Under the pieces are notes generated by a model. That model was not told the origin of the DNA. It searched no databases and saw only the letters and a program-made list of their open reading frames with translations. Source: Actinomycetospora sp. TBRC 11914 (GTDB lineage: Bacteria; Actinomycetota; Actinomycetes; Mycobacteriales; Pseudonocardiaceae). Taken from it: a DNA stretch of 64,000 nucleotides. The DNA is taken from the NCBI RefSeq assembly GCF_012933465.1, contig NZ_JABBND010000022.1, positions 1 to 64,000 of the forward strand. Direction: 5' to 3'. A program made the translations under genes and the position numbers. Below, one piece after another: positions 47,905-55,907 of this stretch (its first letter is position 1; each line of letters starts with the position of its first letter).

Positions 47905-48645
47905 CTACCGGGCGCCGAGGAGAGCCGTACCGACACGCACACACGTGGAACCGTGCTCGATCGCGGCCTCGAGATCCCCCGACATGCCTGCTGAGAGCGT
48001 CGTGGCACCGGGGTGCGCTGCGACGACCCGCCCCGCGAGCTCGGCAAACGTGGCGAAGGCCTCCGCGGGATCGGCGTGCTGCGGGGCCACGGTCATCACG
48101 CCGTCGAGTGAGAGGTGCTCGCTCTGTGCGACACGGTCCGCGAGGGCCGGGACATCGGCGATCGAGGCGCCGCCGCGGCCGGGGGCGTCGTCGAGACTCA
48201 CCTGGACCAGGACCGCGAGCGGCCCGGAGCGCTCCCCCGCGTCGCGGGCGTTCCCCGCCGCGCGGTCGAGGGCGTCGACGAGGCGCTCCGAGTCCACCGA
48301 GTCCACCGCGTGGGCCCAGCGCGCGAGGTGGCGGGCCTTGTTGCGCTGCAGCCGGCCGACGATCCGCCAGCGCACCGCGGCCCCGGGACGCAGCCGGGCG
48401 AGCTCGTCGGCCTTCGCCGCGCCCTCCTGCTCCTTGTTCTCCCCGAACTCGGCGAGCCCGAGGTCGACGAGGTGGGCGACGTCGGAGGCGGGCCAGGTCT
48501 TGGTGACCGCGAGCAGCGACACCTCGGCGGGATCGCGCCCGGCCGCGCGGGCGGCCGCGTCGATGCGGGCGCGGACCTCCTCGAGCGAGCGGGACAGGGC
48601 GGCCCGGCGATCCTCGGGGTCCCGGGGCACGTCGGCCGCGCTCAC
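47905..48645 (-). CDS. yggS: YggS-family PLP homeostasis protein
   Basis: The 246-residue PLP-binding protein has the Schiff-base lysine in SLLAVTKTWPASDVAHL, then FGENKEQEGAAKADEL, WRIVGRLQRNKARHL, LVQVSLDD and the phosphate-binding end LSAGMSGDLEAAIEHGSTCVRVGTALLG. YggS/PLPBP proteins manage the cell's free PLP pool and have no enzymatic activity. The GTG start overlaps the pgeF stop by 4 bp. The gene order pgeF-yggS-sepF after ftsZ is standard in actinobacteria. Confidence 0.93.
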   Translation of the reverse strand: MSAADVPRDPEDRRAALSRSLEEVRARIDAAARAAGRDPAEVSLLAVTKTWPASDVAHLVDLGLAEFGENKEQEGAAKADELARLRPGAAVRWRIVGRLQRNKARHLARWAHAVDSVDSERLVDALDRAAGNARDAGERSGPLAVLVQVSLDDAPGRGGASIADVPALADRVAQSEHLSLDGVMTVAPQHADPAEAFATFAELAGRVVAAHPGATTLSAGMSGDLEAAIEHGSTCVRVGTALLGAR

Positions 48646-49361
48646 CGCCGCCCGGCCGTGTCGTACTCCCACCACGTGACCCCGGCGAAGCGTCCGGTCG
48701 GCCGGGTGCGGCGGTGGCTGAAGAGCTGGTCGTCCTCGAGGGTGCACCGGGCGTCGGCGTCGATCTTGGGGACGCCCAGGCCCTCGAGCTGGACGACGAG
48801 TCCGGCGTGCAGGTCGAGCGACGGCGTCCCGACGCGGGTGGTGCCCGCGCTGCCGGGCAGCACGGCGTCGACCTCGTCGCGCATCTGGGCGGGGACCTCG
48901 TAGCACCGGCCACAGACGCTCGGGCCGAGCAGCACCTCGATCCGGTCGCGCTCGGCGCCGAGCCCCTCCATGACGCCGAGCGTGCGCGGCAGGACCCCGG
49001 CGGCCGCCCCGGTCCGCCCGGCGTGGGCGGCGGCGACCACCCCGGCCTCGGGGTCGGCGAGCAGCACCGGGACGCAGTCCGCGACGACGACGGCGAGCGC
49101 CTGGCGCGGCCGGTCGGTCACCAGGGCGTCGGCCGTGGGGACCTCCTGCTGGGGGCCCTCGACGACGGCGACGTCGGTCCCGTGCACCTGGTTCATCCAC
49201 GCCACCCGGGACGGGTCGAGCCCGATCCCGCGCGCGAGGCGGTCGCGGTTGGCGGCGACAGCCGCGGGCTCGTCGCCCACGTGGTCACCCAGGTTGAACG
49301 AGTCGTACGGGGGCCGCGACCGGCCGCCCGCACGAGTGGTCAGCACACGACGGACCCGCAC
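48642..49361 (-). CDS. pgeF: Peptidoglycan editing factor (YfiH/laccase-domain protein)
   Basis: The 239-residue protein has the YfiH motifs MNQVHGTDVAVVEG, VVVADCVPVLLADPEAGVVAAAHAGRTGAAAGVL and LGPSVCGRCYEVP, holding the zinc-binding His and Cys residues. PgeF hydrolyses a misplaced L-Ser from the muropeptide precursor in E. coli (recalled); older annotations call it polyphenol oxidase. It lies 21 bp after ftsZ and is coupled to yggS. Confidence 0.92.
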   Translation of the reverse strand: MRVRRVLTTRAGGRSRPPYDSFNLGDHVGDEPAAVAANRDRLARGIGLDPSRVAWMNQVHGTDVAVVEGPQQEVPTADALVTDRPRQALAVVVADCVPVLLADPEAGVVAAAHAGRTGAAAGVLPRTLGVMEGLGAERDRIEVLLGPSVCGRCYEVPAQMRDEVDAVLPGSAGTTRVGTPSLDLHAGLVVQLEGLGVPKIDADARCTLEDDQLFSHRRTRPTGRFAGVTWWEYDTAGRR

Positions 49362-49382
49362 GCCACCATCATCCAGGCCCGC

Positions 49383-50672
49383 TCAGCGCATGAAGGAGGG
49401 GACGTCGACGTCGTCCTCGTCGCCCCGGGTCCTGGCGGCCGGGGCCGTCGTCGTGCCCTCGGACCCGGCGTCGGGGGCCGAGGTGTCCGACGGACCCTCC
49501 GACGCGGGCGCCGACGCGGCCGCCTCCTCCCGCGAGACGGCGGGCGTGGTCGGCATCGTCGGGGCGGCGGCCACCGCCGGCGGGATCGCCGGCTCCGGCG
49601 CCCGCGGGGGCTGGCGGACCTGGCCCGCCTGCGCCGAGGCGGTGGCCGAGGACGGCCGGCCCGGACCGCCGGGGCCCGCGGAGCCCCCGCCGAGCATCTC
49701 GCCCGGGAGCTTCTTGTGCGTGGGCGAGCCCGAGTCGAAGCCCGCCGCGATGACGGTGACACGGACCTCGTCGCCGAGGGAGTCGTCGATGACCGTCCCG
49801 AAGATGATGTTCGCGTCGGGGTGGGCGGCCTCCTGGACCAGCGAGGCGGCCTCGTTGATCTCGAACAGCCCGAGGTCGGAGCCGCCGGCGATCGAGAGCA
49901 GCACGCCGTACGCGCCGTCCATCGACGCCTCGAGCAGCGGCGAGTTGATGGCCTTGCCCGCCGCCTCGACGCTGCGGCCGTCACCGCGCGCGGAGCCGAT
50001 GCCCATCAGCGCGCTGCCCGCCCCGGACATGACGCTCTTGACGTCGGCGAAGTCCAGGTTGATCAGACCGGGCGTGGTGATCAGATCGGTGATGCCCTGG
50101 ACACCGGAGAGGAGCACCTCGTCGGCCGACCGGAAGGCGTCCATCAGCGAGAGCGACACGTCGCCGAGCTGCAGCAGCCGGTCGTTCGGGATGACGATGA
50201 GCGTGTCGCACTCGTTGCGCAGCTCGGTGATGCCGTTCTCGGCCTGGGTGGCGCGTCGCTTGCCCTCGAAGGAGAAGGGCCGGGTGACGACGCCGATCGT
50301 CAGCGCGCCGAGCTTGCGGGCGATGCTCGCGACGACCGGCGCACCGCCGGTGCCGGTGCCGCCGCCCTCGCCCGCCGTCACGAAGACCATGTCGGCCCCC
50401 TTGAGGACCTCCTCGATCTCCTCGGCGTGGTCCTCGGCCGCACGGCGGCCCACGTCGGGGGCCGCGCCGGCGCCGAGCCCGCGGGTGAGCTCGCGGCCGA
50501 CGTCGAGCTTGACGTCGGCGTCGGACATCAGCAGGGCCTGGGCGTCGGTGTTCACCGCGATGAACTCGACGCCCTTCAGACCGACCTCGATCATGCGGTT
50601 GACGGCGTTGACGCCGCCGCCACCGATGCCGACGACCTTGATCACGGCCAGGTAGTTGTGCGGGGGCGTCAT
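49383..50672 (-). CDS. ftsZ: Cell division GTPase FtsZ
   Basis: FtsZ polymerises into the Z ring. The 429-residue protein has the start [27 protein letters not shown], the tubulin signature [18 protein letters not shown], the T7 loop region [24 protein letters not shown] and a roughly 110-residue Pro/Ala/Ser linker. It ends in the conserved peptide [10 protein letters not shown] that binds partners such as SepF and FtsW. ATG 50672 is preceded by AAGG. It has a long 5' region (491 bp) and is separated from ftsQ by an insertion of two exported-protein genes. Confidence 0.97.
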   Translation of the reverse strand: MTPPHNYLAVIKVVGIGGGGVNAVNRMIEVGLKGVEFIAVNTDAQALLMSDADVKLDVGRELTRGLGAGAAPDVGRRAAEDHAEEIEEVLKGADMVFVTAGEGGGTGTGGAPVVASIARKLGALTIGVVTRPFSFEGKRRATQAENGITELRNECDTLIVIPNDRLLQLGDVSLSLMDAFRSADEVLLSGVQGITDLITTPGLINLDFADVKSVMSGAGSALMGIGSARGDGRSVEAAGKAINSPLLEASMDGAYGVLLSIAGGSDLGLFEINEAASLVQEAAHPDANIIFGTVIDDSLGDEVRVTVIAAGFDSGSPTHKKLPGEMLGGGSAGPGGPGRPSSATASAQAGQVRQPPRAPEPAIPPAVAAAPTMPTTPAVSREEAAASAPASEGPSDTSAPDAGSEGTTTAPAARTRGDEDDVDVPSFMR

Positions 50673-51163
50673 GGAACCGCCTTTCACCACGGGAGCGCTC
50701 GGGAGCGACACCGGCCCGACACGCGCACGAACCCTCAACCTTCGACCTCGAGTGGAGGTCTATGCTTCGGGGCCGCCCCGCCGGCGTCGGGCGCGACCGT
50801 AGGCAGCCGACGCGCGCCTTTTCCAGCAGGCGCGCCGGGCGTGTCACGGTCGGCCTCACCCGTTCGCCGAACTCTCGATCCCAGGTCGAGAGTTCGGGGC
50901 CTTCGTCCTGGCGCGAGGGGAACCCTCGTGCGACTAGATCGACCGAATGCTCCCCTCGCGGGCGCGGCGGTCGTGCGGCAGAGGGATGCTCGGGTCTCGG
51001 AGACGCAGGGCGCCTCGCCGCGAGGGGCACAGGACGCAGGTCCAGCCGCCGCTCGGGCTGCCCCACGTACCCCTGATCACGGAGGCAGTCCGGCGCCTGC
51101 CCGCCGAAGGGCCCTCGCCCGGGTGTCCGGGCGATGGGCCCCTCGGTCGGGGACGGCCTCGGG
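50673..51163. other. ftsZ leader region with inverted repeats
   Basis: This 491-bp gap has no convincing gene. Near ftsZ it contains GACCTC-N5-GAGGTC (50744-50760) within an otherwise A/T-richer stretch. Further up is a perfect 12-bp hairpin with a 7-nt loop (50867-50878 and 50886-50897). Two GACAC boxes (50707 and 50719 region) resemble WhiA-type sites, but this is weak. Confidence 0.5.
50867..50897 (-). terminator. Perfect 12-bp hairpin between the lyase-like gene and ftsZ
   Basis: CCGAACTCTCGA at 50867-50878 pairs exactly with TCGAGAGTTCGG at 50886-50897 around a 7-nt loop. It lies about 270 bp after the stop of the lyase-like gene and about 195 bp before ftsZ. It could end the upstream transcript or act in the ftsZ leader. 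Confidence 0.45.
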
Positions 51164-52852
51164 TCAGCCGGCCACGGAGGCGTAGGAGTCGCCGAGGCGG
51201 GCGTCGGAGAGCTCGTAGGTCGCGGTCTGCCCGATGCTCGTGTCGCGGTAGAGCCCGAGCTTCCAATAGCTGTAGTCGCCGGAGTAGAGCGTGCCGGCCG
51301 GCGGGTGGAAGCCGGTGACCTTCTGCTGGCCGTCCACCCACGCGTCGACGAGCCCGACGGAGCTCTTGGACGAGAACTTCACGTGCAGCACGAGCGTCGT
51401 GACCTTCCCGACGACGGCGGGCGCGATCGTCTTGTCGAAGTTCTTCGACCCGCCCGGCGCGTCGGCGCCGCCGGAGAGGATGAAGTTCCCCTTCCCGATC
51501 CGCAGTTCCAGCGGCGGGCTCCCCTCGCCCTCGTTCTTGAACTGCGTGATGAGCTGCCAGGTGTTCGTGTCGATCGGGAAGTCGGGCGCGAGCCGCACGG
51601 TCATGCGGATGTAGCGGTCCTGGCCCTCGGTGAAGTTGTCGACGTTCGGCTCGATCTCGGCGCGCTTGGCCCCGCCCGGCATCGTGAACTTCAGGGCCTT
51701 CTGCCCCGGCAGGTCGGTGGCCGGGACGACCGTGGGCTGCTTGGCGCCCACGAAGTTCCACGGCGTGTCCTTGAACATGCCGAGGGCCTGCCCGGTGATG
51801 TCGGAGTCCCACAGGGCCTTGGGCGCGGCCGCGGCCGGCGCGGCGGGCTTCGTCGTGCTGGGCTTCGTCGCGCCGGGCTTCGTCGTGCCGGGCTTCGTCG
51901 TCGAGGGCTTCGTCGTGCCGGTGCCGGCGTCCGGCGACGTCGTCGGGACCGTGGTCACCGTCGTCGACGGGGAGCCCTCCTCGGGCGCGGACAGGATCGA
52001 GAGCCCCCCGACGCCGGGCACGGCCACCTGTGCGGCCGGGGTGTGCGACGGCGAGGGCGCCGCCGCGGTCGACTGGGGCGGCGTCGGGGCCGGCGGCGGC
52101 GCCGCGGTCGTGCTCGGTGCGACCGGCGCCGTGGCCGGGGACGGCGCGGTGGAGGTGCTCGAGGTCGTCAGCCACAGCCGCTGGACCGCCGGGCTCACCG
52201 CCCCCGACCCGCCGGTCAGCACGATCCGGGCCTGGACCTGGGTGGTCGTGGCCGGCAGGACGGTGCGGGCCCCGCCCTTCGTCGGGATCCAGCGGCTCCA
52301 CGCGCCCGTCGGGAGGATGCCGCGGACGTCGACGCGGGCCGAGGTGCCGGGCGGGAGGTCGGCAGTGAGGTCGGCGGTGATCGCGTTCGCGGGGGCCGCG
52401 GGCCGCCGCGGGGCGAGGACCATGACGCCCTCGGAGCGCTTCCGCTCGGTGGACGGGGTCACGAGGCGGACCGCGCCGTCGGCGAGGCGCACGTTGACGT
52501 CGTCGCCGCCGGAGACCGACAGCTCGGCGCCCCAGCTCTCGCCGGTGGGCACGGCGGTGGCCGACGCGGCGAGCCCGACGATGCCCGCCAGGAGCACGCC
52601 GGCCCCCGCGAGCAGCGCGGCCCGCCGCCGGCGGCGGGCGCGGCGGGGGTCCGGCGGCGGCAGCGGGCGTGCCCCGGCGCCGGCGTGGGGCGAGAGCGGG
52701 CGCGGCGCGAGCGGCTCGTGGCGGGCCGGCCCCCGGCGGCCCGAATCCCGGCGGCTCGGAGTGGCCGTCACGGTGGCCCGCGCGGCGGCGGTCACCTCGA
52801 CGGTGGGGGTCTCGGAGAACAGGTCGTCGACGAGGTCAGCAGGACGCGACAC
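51164..52852 (-). CDS. Membrane-anchored protein with a polysaccharide lyase-like C-terminal domain
   Basis: The 562-residue protein has a cytoplasmic tail, one membrane segment (about 79-100) and a beta-rich domain (about 105-235; SWGAELSVSGGDDVNVRLADGAVRL) shared with the next gene upstream. Next come Thr/Pro/Ser linkers with TTKP repeats, then a C-terminal domain (about 350-562) with AEIEPNVDNFTEGQDRYIRM, TWQLITQFKNEGEGSPPLELRIGKG and DYSYWKLGLYR. The last resembles heparinase-I-type polysaccharide lyases (PF14099-like), by eye. GTG 52852 is chosen for the GGAGG 6 bp upstream. It overlaps the upstream gene by 17 bp, implying coupling. Confidence 0.75.
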   Translation of the reverse strand: MSRPADLVDDLFSETPTVEVTAAARATVTATPSRRDSGRRGPARHEPLAPRPLSPHAGAGARPLPPPDPRRARRRRRAALLAGAGVLLAGIVGLAASATAVPTGESWGAELSVSGGDDVNVRLADGAVRLVTPSTERKRSEGVMVLAPRRPAAPANAITADLTADLPPGTSARVDVRGILPTGAWSRWIPTKGGARTVLPATTTQVQARIVLTGGSGAVSPAVQRLWLTTSSTSTAPSPATAPVAPSTTAAPPPAPTPPQSTAAAPSPSHTPAAQVAVPGVGGLSILSAPEEGSPSTTVTTVPTTSPDAGTGTTKPSTTKPGTTKPGATKPSTTKPAAPAAAAPKALWDSDITGQALGMFKDTPWNFVGAKQPTVVPATDLPGQKALKFTMPGGAKRAEIEPNVDNFTEGQDRYIRMTVRLAPDFPIDTNTWQLITQFKNEGEGSPPLELRIGKGNFILSGGADAPGGSKNFDKTIAPAVVGKVTTLVLHVKFSSKSSVGLVDAWVDGQQKVTGFHPPAGTLYSGDYSYWKLGLYRDTSIGQTATYELSDARLGDSYASVAG

Positions 52853-54176
52853 GGGGAGCCTCCACACCGGCGGCGGGGACGTACTGGGCCGGGCCGATCC
52901 GCAGCCAGCTGCTGCTCGTGCCCTGGGTGCCGGAGCGCAGCTGCCCGGCGGCGGTGCACTGGACGGCCACGCGCGCCCCGCCCGCGACGGCGCCCACGGC
53001 CGACGAGGCGTCGCTGGGGGCGGACCGGACGACGAGGGTGGGCGCGCCGGTGGGCTTCGCCAGGCCGGACGGGCCGGTGGCGGTCCAGAGGTAGGTGACG
53101 GTGACCCAGCTGTTGTCCTTCAGCGCGAGGTCGTCGTAGAAGGTGCCGTCGGCGAGGTCGATCCCGGCCGGGTTGGCCACGGTGCGGCCGAAGCCGTCCT
53201 TGCCGCCGTTGTAGCGCGACTGGAACGCGGCCTGGGCCTGGGGGGTGCCCTGCGGGAGGTCCTTCCAGGTCTGGCGGGTGGCGGCGGGGTTCCAGTAGTC
53301 GTCGGTGGTGTTCCACGGCCCGACGTCCCACACCGGCGACCAGGCGCAGCGGCCGTTCGGGGCGCAGACCTTGACGGTGTAGTCGCCGGTGTCCCGGGGC
53401 GAGAGGCCGCGGCGCGAGGGCAGCGCGACGAAGTGGTCCCGGTTGACGATCACGTGGCCGTTGGCGGTGGTGCCGCCCACCAGGCCCTCGCGCGTGGCGA
53501 ACACGCGGCTGCTCACCGCGGGGGTCGCCAGCGGGGCCGGGGCGGCGGTCCCGGGCGCGGCGGGGATGGGCAGCGTCGTCGGCGCGGCGGGGACGGCCGC
53601 GCGGGTGCGGTCGGCGGAGAGCCACAGGCGCTGCAGCGCCGGGCCGGCGCCGTGGTCGCCCGCGACGAGGGTGGCGCGGACCTGGACCTGGGTGGTCGCC
53701 TCGGGCAGCACGGCCGGGCCGCCGGGGGCCGCGGTGACCCAGCCGCTCCACGTCCCGTCGGACCGCAGCCCGCGGACGTCGACGGTCACCTGGGCGCCGG
53801 GCGGGACGTCGGCGGTGACGTCGGCGCTGACCCGGTCCACCGGGCTCGGCATCCGCCGCGGGGCCAGGAGCAGCTCGCCCTCGGCCAGTGGCGAGCGGGC
53901 GCTCTGGGCGCGCACGGTGGCACCGGCGAGGCGGACGGCCCCGCCGGCGGCCACGACGTTCGCGTCGTCGCCCCCCTCGACGGCGAGCTCGGCGATCCAC
54001 GTGTCCCCCGGCACCGCCGCGCGCGCCGGGGCGGCCGCGGCCGGGGACAGCAGCGCGAGCACCGCGAGTCCCGCGGCGAGCGCCGCCCCGAGAGCGGTCC
54101 GGGTCGTCCCCCCGCCACGCGGTGGCCGGCCCGCGAGCCCACGGTCGCGGCCCGCCCGCGCGGTCGTCTCGGTCAT
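52836..54176 (-). CDS. Secreted protein with shared beta-domain, unknown core and SH3-like end
   Basis: The 446-residue protein has a signal peptide (hydrophobic ALGAALAAGLAVLALL, cleavage likely near AAPARAA). The domain at about 58-190 (TWIAELAVEGGDDANVVAAGGAVRL, VRGLRSDGTWSGWV, PALQRLWLSADR) is paralogous to that of the neighbouring gene. The core at about 215-345 contains DHFVALPSRRGLSP, VCAPNGRCAWSPVWDVGPWNT and RYNGGKDGFGRTVANPAGIDLADGTFYDDL; the function of this segment is unknown to me. The end (about 360-446) looks like a bacterial SH3 domain, suggesting wall binding. GGAGGAGAGGACG precedes the ATG. Confidence 0.75.
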   Translation of the reverse strand: MTETTARAGRDRGLAGRPPRGGGTTRTALGAALAAGLAVLALLSPAAAAPARAAVPGDTWIAELAVEGGDDANVVAAGGAVRLAGATVRAQSARSPLAEGELLLAPRRMPSPVDRVSADVTADVPPGAQVTVDVRGLRSDGTWSGWVTAAPGGPAVLPEATTQVQVRATLVAGDHGAGPALQRLWLSADRTRAAVPAAPTTLPIPAAPGTAAPAPLATPAVSSRVFATREGLVGGTTANGHVIVNRDHFVALPSRRGLSPRDTGDYTVKVCAPNGRCAWSPVWDVGPWNTTDDYWNPAATRQTWKDLPQGTPQAQAAFQSRYNGGKDGFGRTVANPAGIDLADGTFYDDLALKDNSWVTVTYLWTATGPSGLAKPTGAPTLVVRSAPSDASSAVGAVAGGARVAVQCTAAGQLRSGTQGTSSSWLRIGPAQYVPAAGVEAPRVASC

Positions 54177-54610
54177 CGTCCTCTCCTCCGCCGTCCCCGG
54201 GTCCGGCGCGACCCCGAACGCCGCGCGCCCCGGACCTGGGACGCCGCAGAGTTGACGCTCCGTGACACAGCTGGGTCAAGAGCGACAGGAGGTGTGCGCG
54301 TGAGTGATAGCCAGCCGGGTGACACCCGTCGTCGCAGGTCGGAGCACCCTCGACGTCGCCCGTCCGGGTCGGGGGAAGATCCCGTCCGGGTGGCTCGGCG
54401 GGCGCGGAGCACGCTCCGCGACGGGCTCGGTCACGGAGAATGGTGACGATGCGTGACCAGAACGGGGAGGGCGGCCCCGGCCCCGTCGCGGCGTGCGCCC
54501 GCCACCCCCTCTCACGTGTCCTTCACCTCAGCACCGGCCGGCCGGACGGTACGGAGCGACCGGTGACGGGGTAGCCCGCGAGCCCCGACCCCGACGACGA
54601 GGAGGGCCGC
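54177..54610. other. Divergent promoter region between 52836-54176 and 54611-54925
   Basis: This 434-bp stretch holds no convincing gene. A TTGACC (minus strand, near 54272-54277) could be a -35 element for the secreted-protein pair, but no good -10 follows at normal spacing. No strong dyad was seen. Confidence 0.4.
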
Positions 54611-54925
54611 ATGACCCCGATCCCCGACTTCGACCACCTCCCGCTGCCCGCGGTGGCCCAGCGCATCCGGTCGCTGGACCTCGCCGGGCTCGACGAGCTG
54701 ATCGAGCACGAGCAGGCCCACGGCGACCGCCTGCCGGTCCTCGAGGTGCTGCGCACCCGGCGTCAGGAGCTCGAGGACGGCGCCACGCCCTCCGGCGGCG
54801 ACCAGGACGACGTGCACCCCGAGACCGGCGGGACGGCGCACGGCTCGCCCGTCGACCCGTCCGGGGCCGCCGAGTCCGGCCCGCCGGACCGCCACGGGCT
54901 GCGCCAGGTCACCTGGGGCGGCTGA
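54611..54925 (+). CDS. Small conserved hypothetical protein (DUF8129-like)
   Basis: The 104-residue acidic protein begins MTPIPDFDHLPLPAVAQRIRSLDLAGLDELIEHEQAHGDRLPVLEVLRTRRQEL, a helical segment resembling a small actinobacterial domain seen with IPDYD-xL starts (DUF8129-type, recalled). The rest is Gly/Asp/Pro-rich. GAGGAGGGCCGC precedes the ATG. It is the only plus-strand gene inside the division cluster. Function unknown. Confidence 0.72.
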   Translation: MTPIPDFDHLPLPAVAQRIRSLDLAGLDELIEHEQAHGDRLPVLEVLRTRRQELEDGATPSGGDQDDVHPETGGTAHGSPVDPSGAAESGPPDRHGLRQVTWGG

Positions 54926-54947
54926 GGCCCCGCCGGGACACACCGCC

Positions 54948-54981
54948 CAGGACACACGCCGCTCAGGACACACGCCGCTCA
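54948..54981 (-). repeat. 2 x 16-bp tandem repeat spanning the ftsQ stop
   Basis: CAGGACACACGCCGCT occurs at 54948-54963 and 54964-54979, and a third partial copy (CAGGACACC) follows at 54980. The ftsQ TGA (54979-54981) lies at the junction, so the stop region was duplicated downstream of the gene, as at gabD1. Confidence 0.85.
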
Positions 54982-55836
54982 GGACACCACGGGCAGGTCC
55001 GGGGTCGAGACGTCGTAGGTCGACCCGGGCCGGCCCAGCAGCGGACCGAGGACGGCGGCCTTGCGCGCGTCGTCCGCGTCCGCGCCCCAGCGCACGGTCC
55101 GGCCGCCGTCGAGGGTGAAGGACACGTCGTAGGGGCTCGCGGCGCGCAGCTCGAGCACCTTGCTCCGCAGGTCGGCCGGCAGCGCGGCGAGCACGCGGAC
55201 CGCGGCCACCGTCGTCGGGTCCGACGGTGACGGCGCGAGGCCCGGCCCCAGGACGAGCCGCGGGATCCCCGTCGGCGGGGCGGGCATCGTGCGGTAGGCG
55301 AACCCGGTGGCGTCCACGAGCGCCACCCCGGTCCCCATCGGCACCGCGGCCACGGGCTCCCGCTCGGTGACCGTCACCGTCACGGTGTGCGGCAGCGACC
55401 GGCGCACGTCCACCGTCGCGACCCGCGGGATCGTCTGGACCCGCGCGTCCAGCGCCGACGTGTCGAGCCAGAGCAGCGAGGTGTCCGGGGCCACCCGCGT
55501 GGCGTCGCGCACCGCCGGCAGCGTCTCGGGCGAGGTGCCGGCGATCTCGACGTCGGTCACGTCGAACACCGACGAGAAGCCGAGGAGCCAGACGAGCCCG
55601 GCCACCACGCCCGCCGTCACCACCCCGGCGATCCCGCGGCGCAGGACCGTCCGACGGCGGGCGGCGCGGGCCTCGAGGGCCGCGTGGTCGCGGGGACCGC
55701 GGTCGCGCGGCGGACGGTTCGACGGCCGCCGACGGGCCCGCTCCGCACCGCGTCGCTCGGTGGCGCCCCGGGAACCGCGCCCGGCCGTGCCGCGCGTGCT
55801 CCGCGACGCCCCGCCCTGACCGGAGCGCTCCGGCAC
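54979..55836 (-). CDS. ftsQ: Cell division protein FtsQ
   Basis: FtsQ (DivIB) links early and late division proteins. The 285-residue bitopic protein has an Arg/Gly-rich cytoplasmic tail (1-66), one membrane segment (about 67-87; RRGIAGVVTAGVVAGLVWLLGF), a POTRA domain (SSVFDVTDVEIAGTSPETLPAVRDATRV, IPRVATVDVRRSLPHTVTVTVTEREPVA) and the FtsQ beta-domain (LVDATGFAYRTM to DVSFTLDGGRTVRWG). It follows murC by 71 bp. The tail length and composition are typical of actinobacteria. Confidence 0.94.
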   Translation of the reverse strand: MPERSGQGGASRSTRGTAGRGSRGATERRGAERARRRPSNRPPRDRGPRDHAALEARAARRRTVLRRGIAGVVTAGVVAGLVWLLGFSSVFDVTDVEIAGTSPETLPAVRDATRVAPDTSLLWLDTSALDARVQTIPRVATVDVRRSLPHTVTVTVTEREPVAAVPMGTGVALVDATGFAYRTMPAPPTGIPRLVLGPGLAPSPSDPTTVAAVRVLAALPADLRSKVLELRAASPYDVSFTLDGGRTVRWGADADDARKAAVLGPLLGRPGSTYDVSTPDLPVVS

Positions 55837-55907
55837 CTCCCGACCGCCGCGTCGGGACCCGGACGCCGACCCCGTCGGGGAACGACGCGGAGTGGCGGGC
55901 AGGCCGC

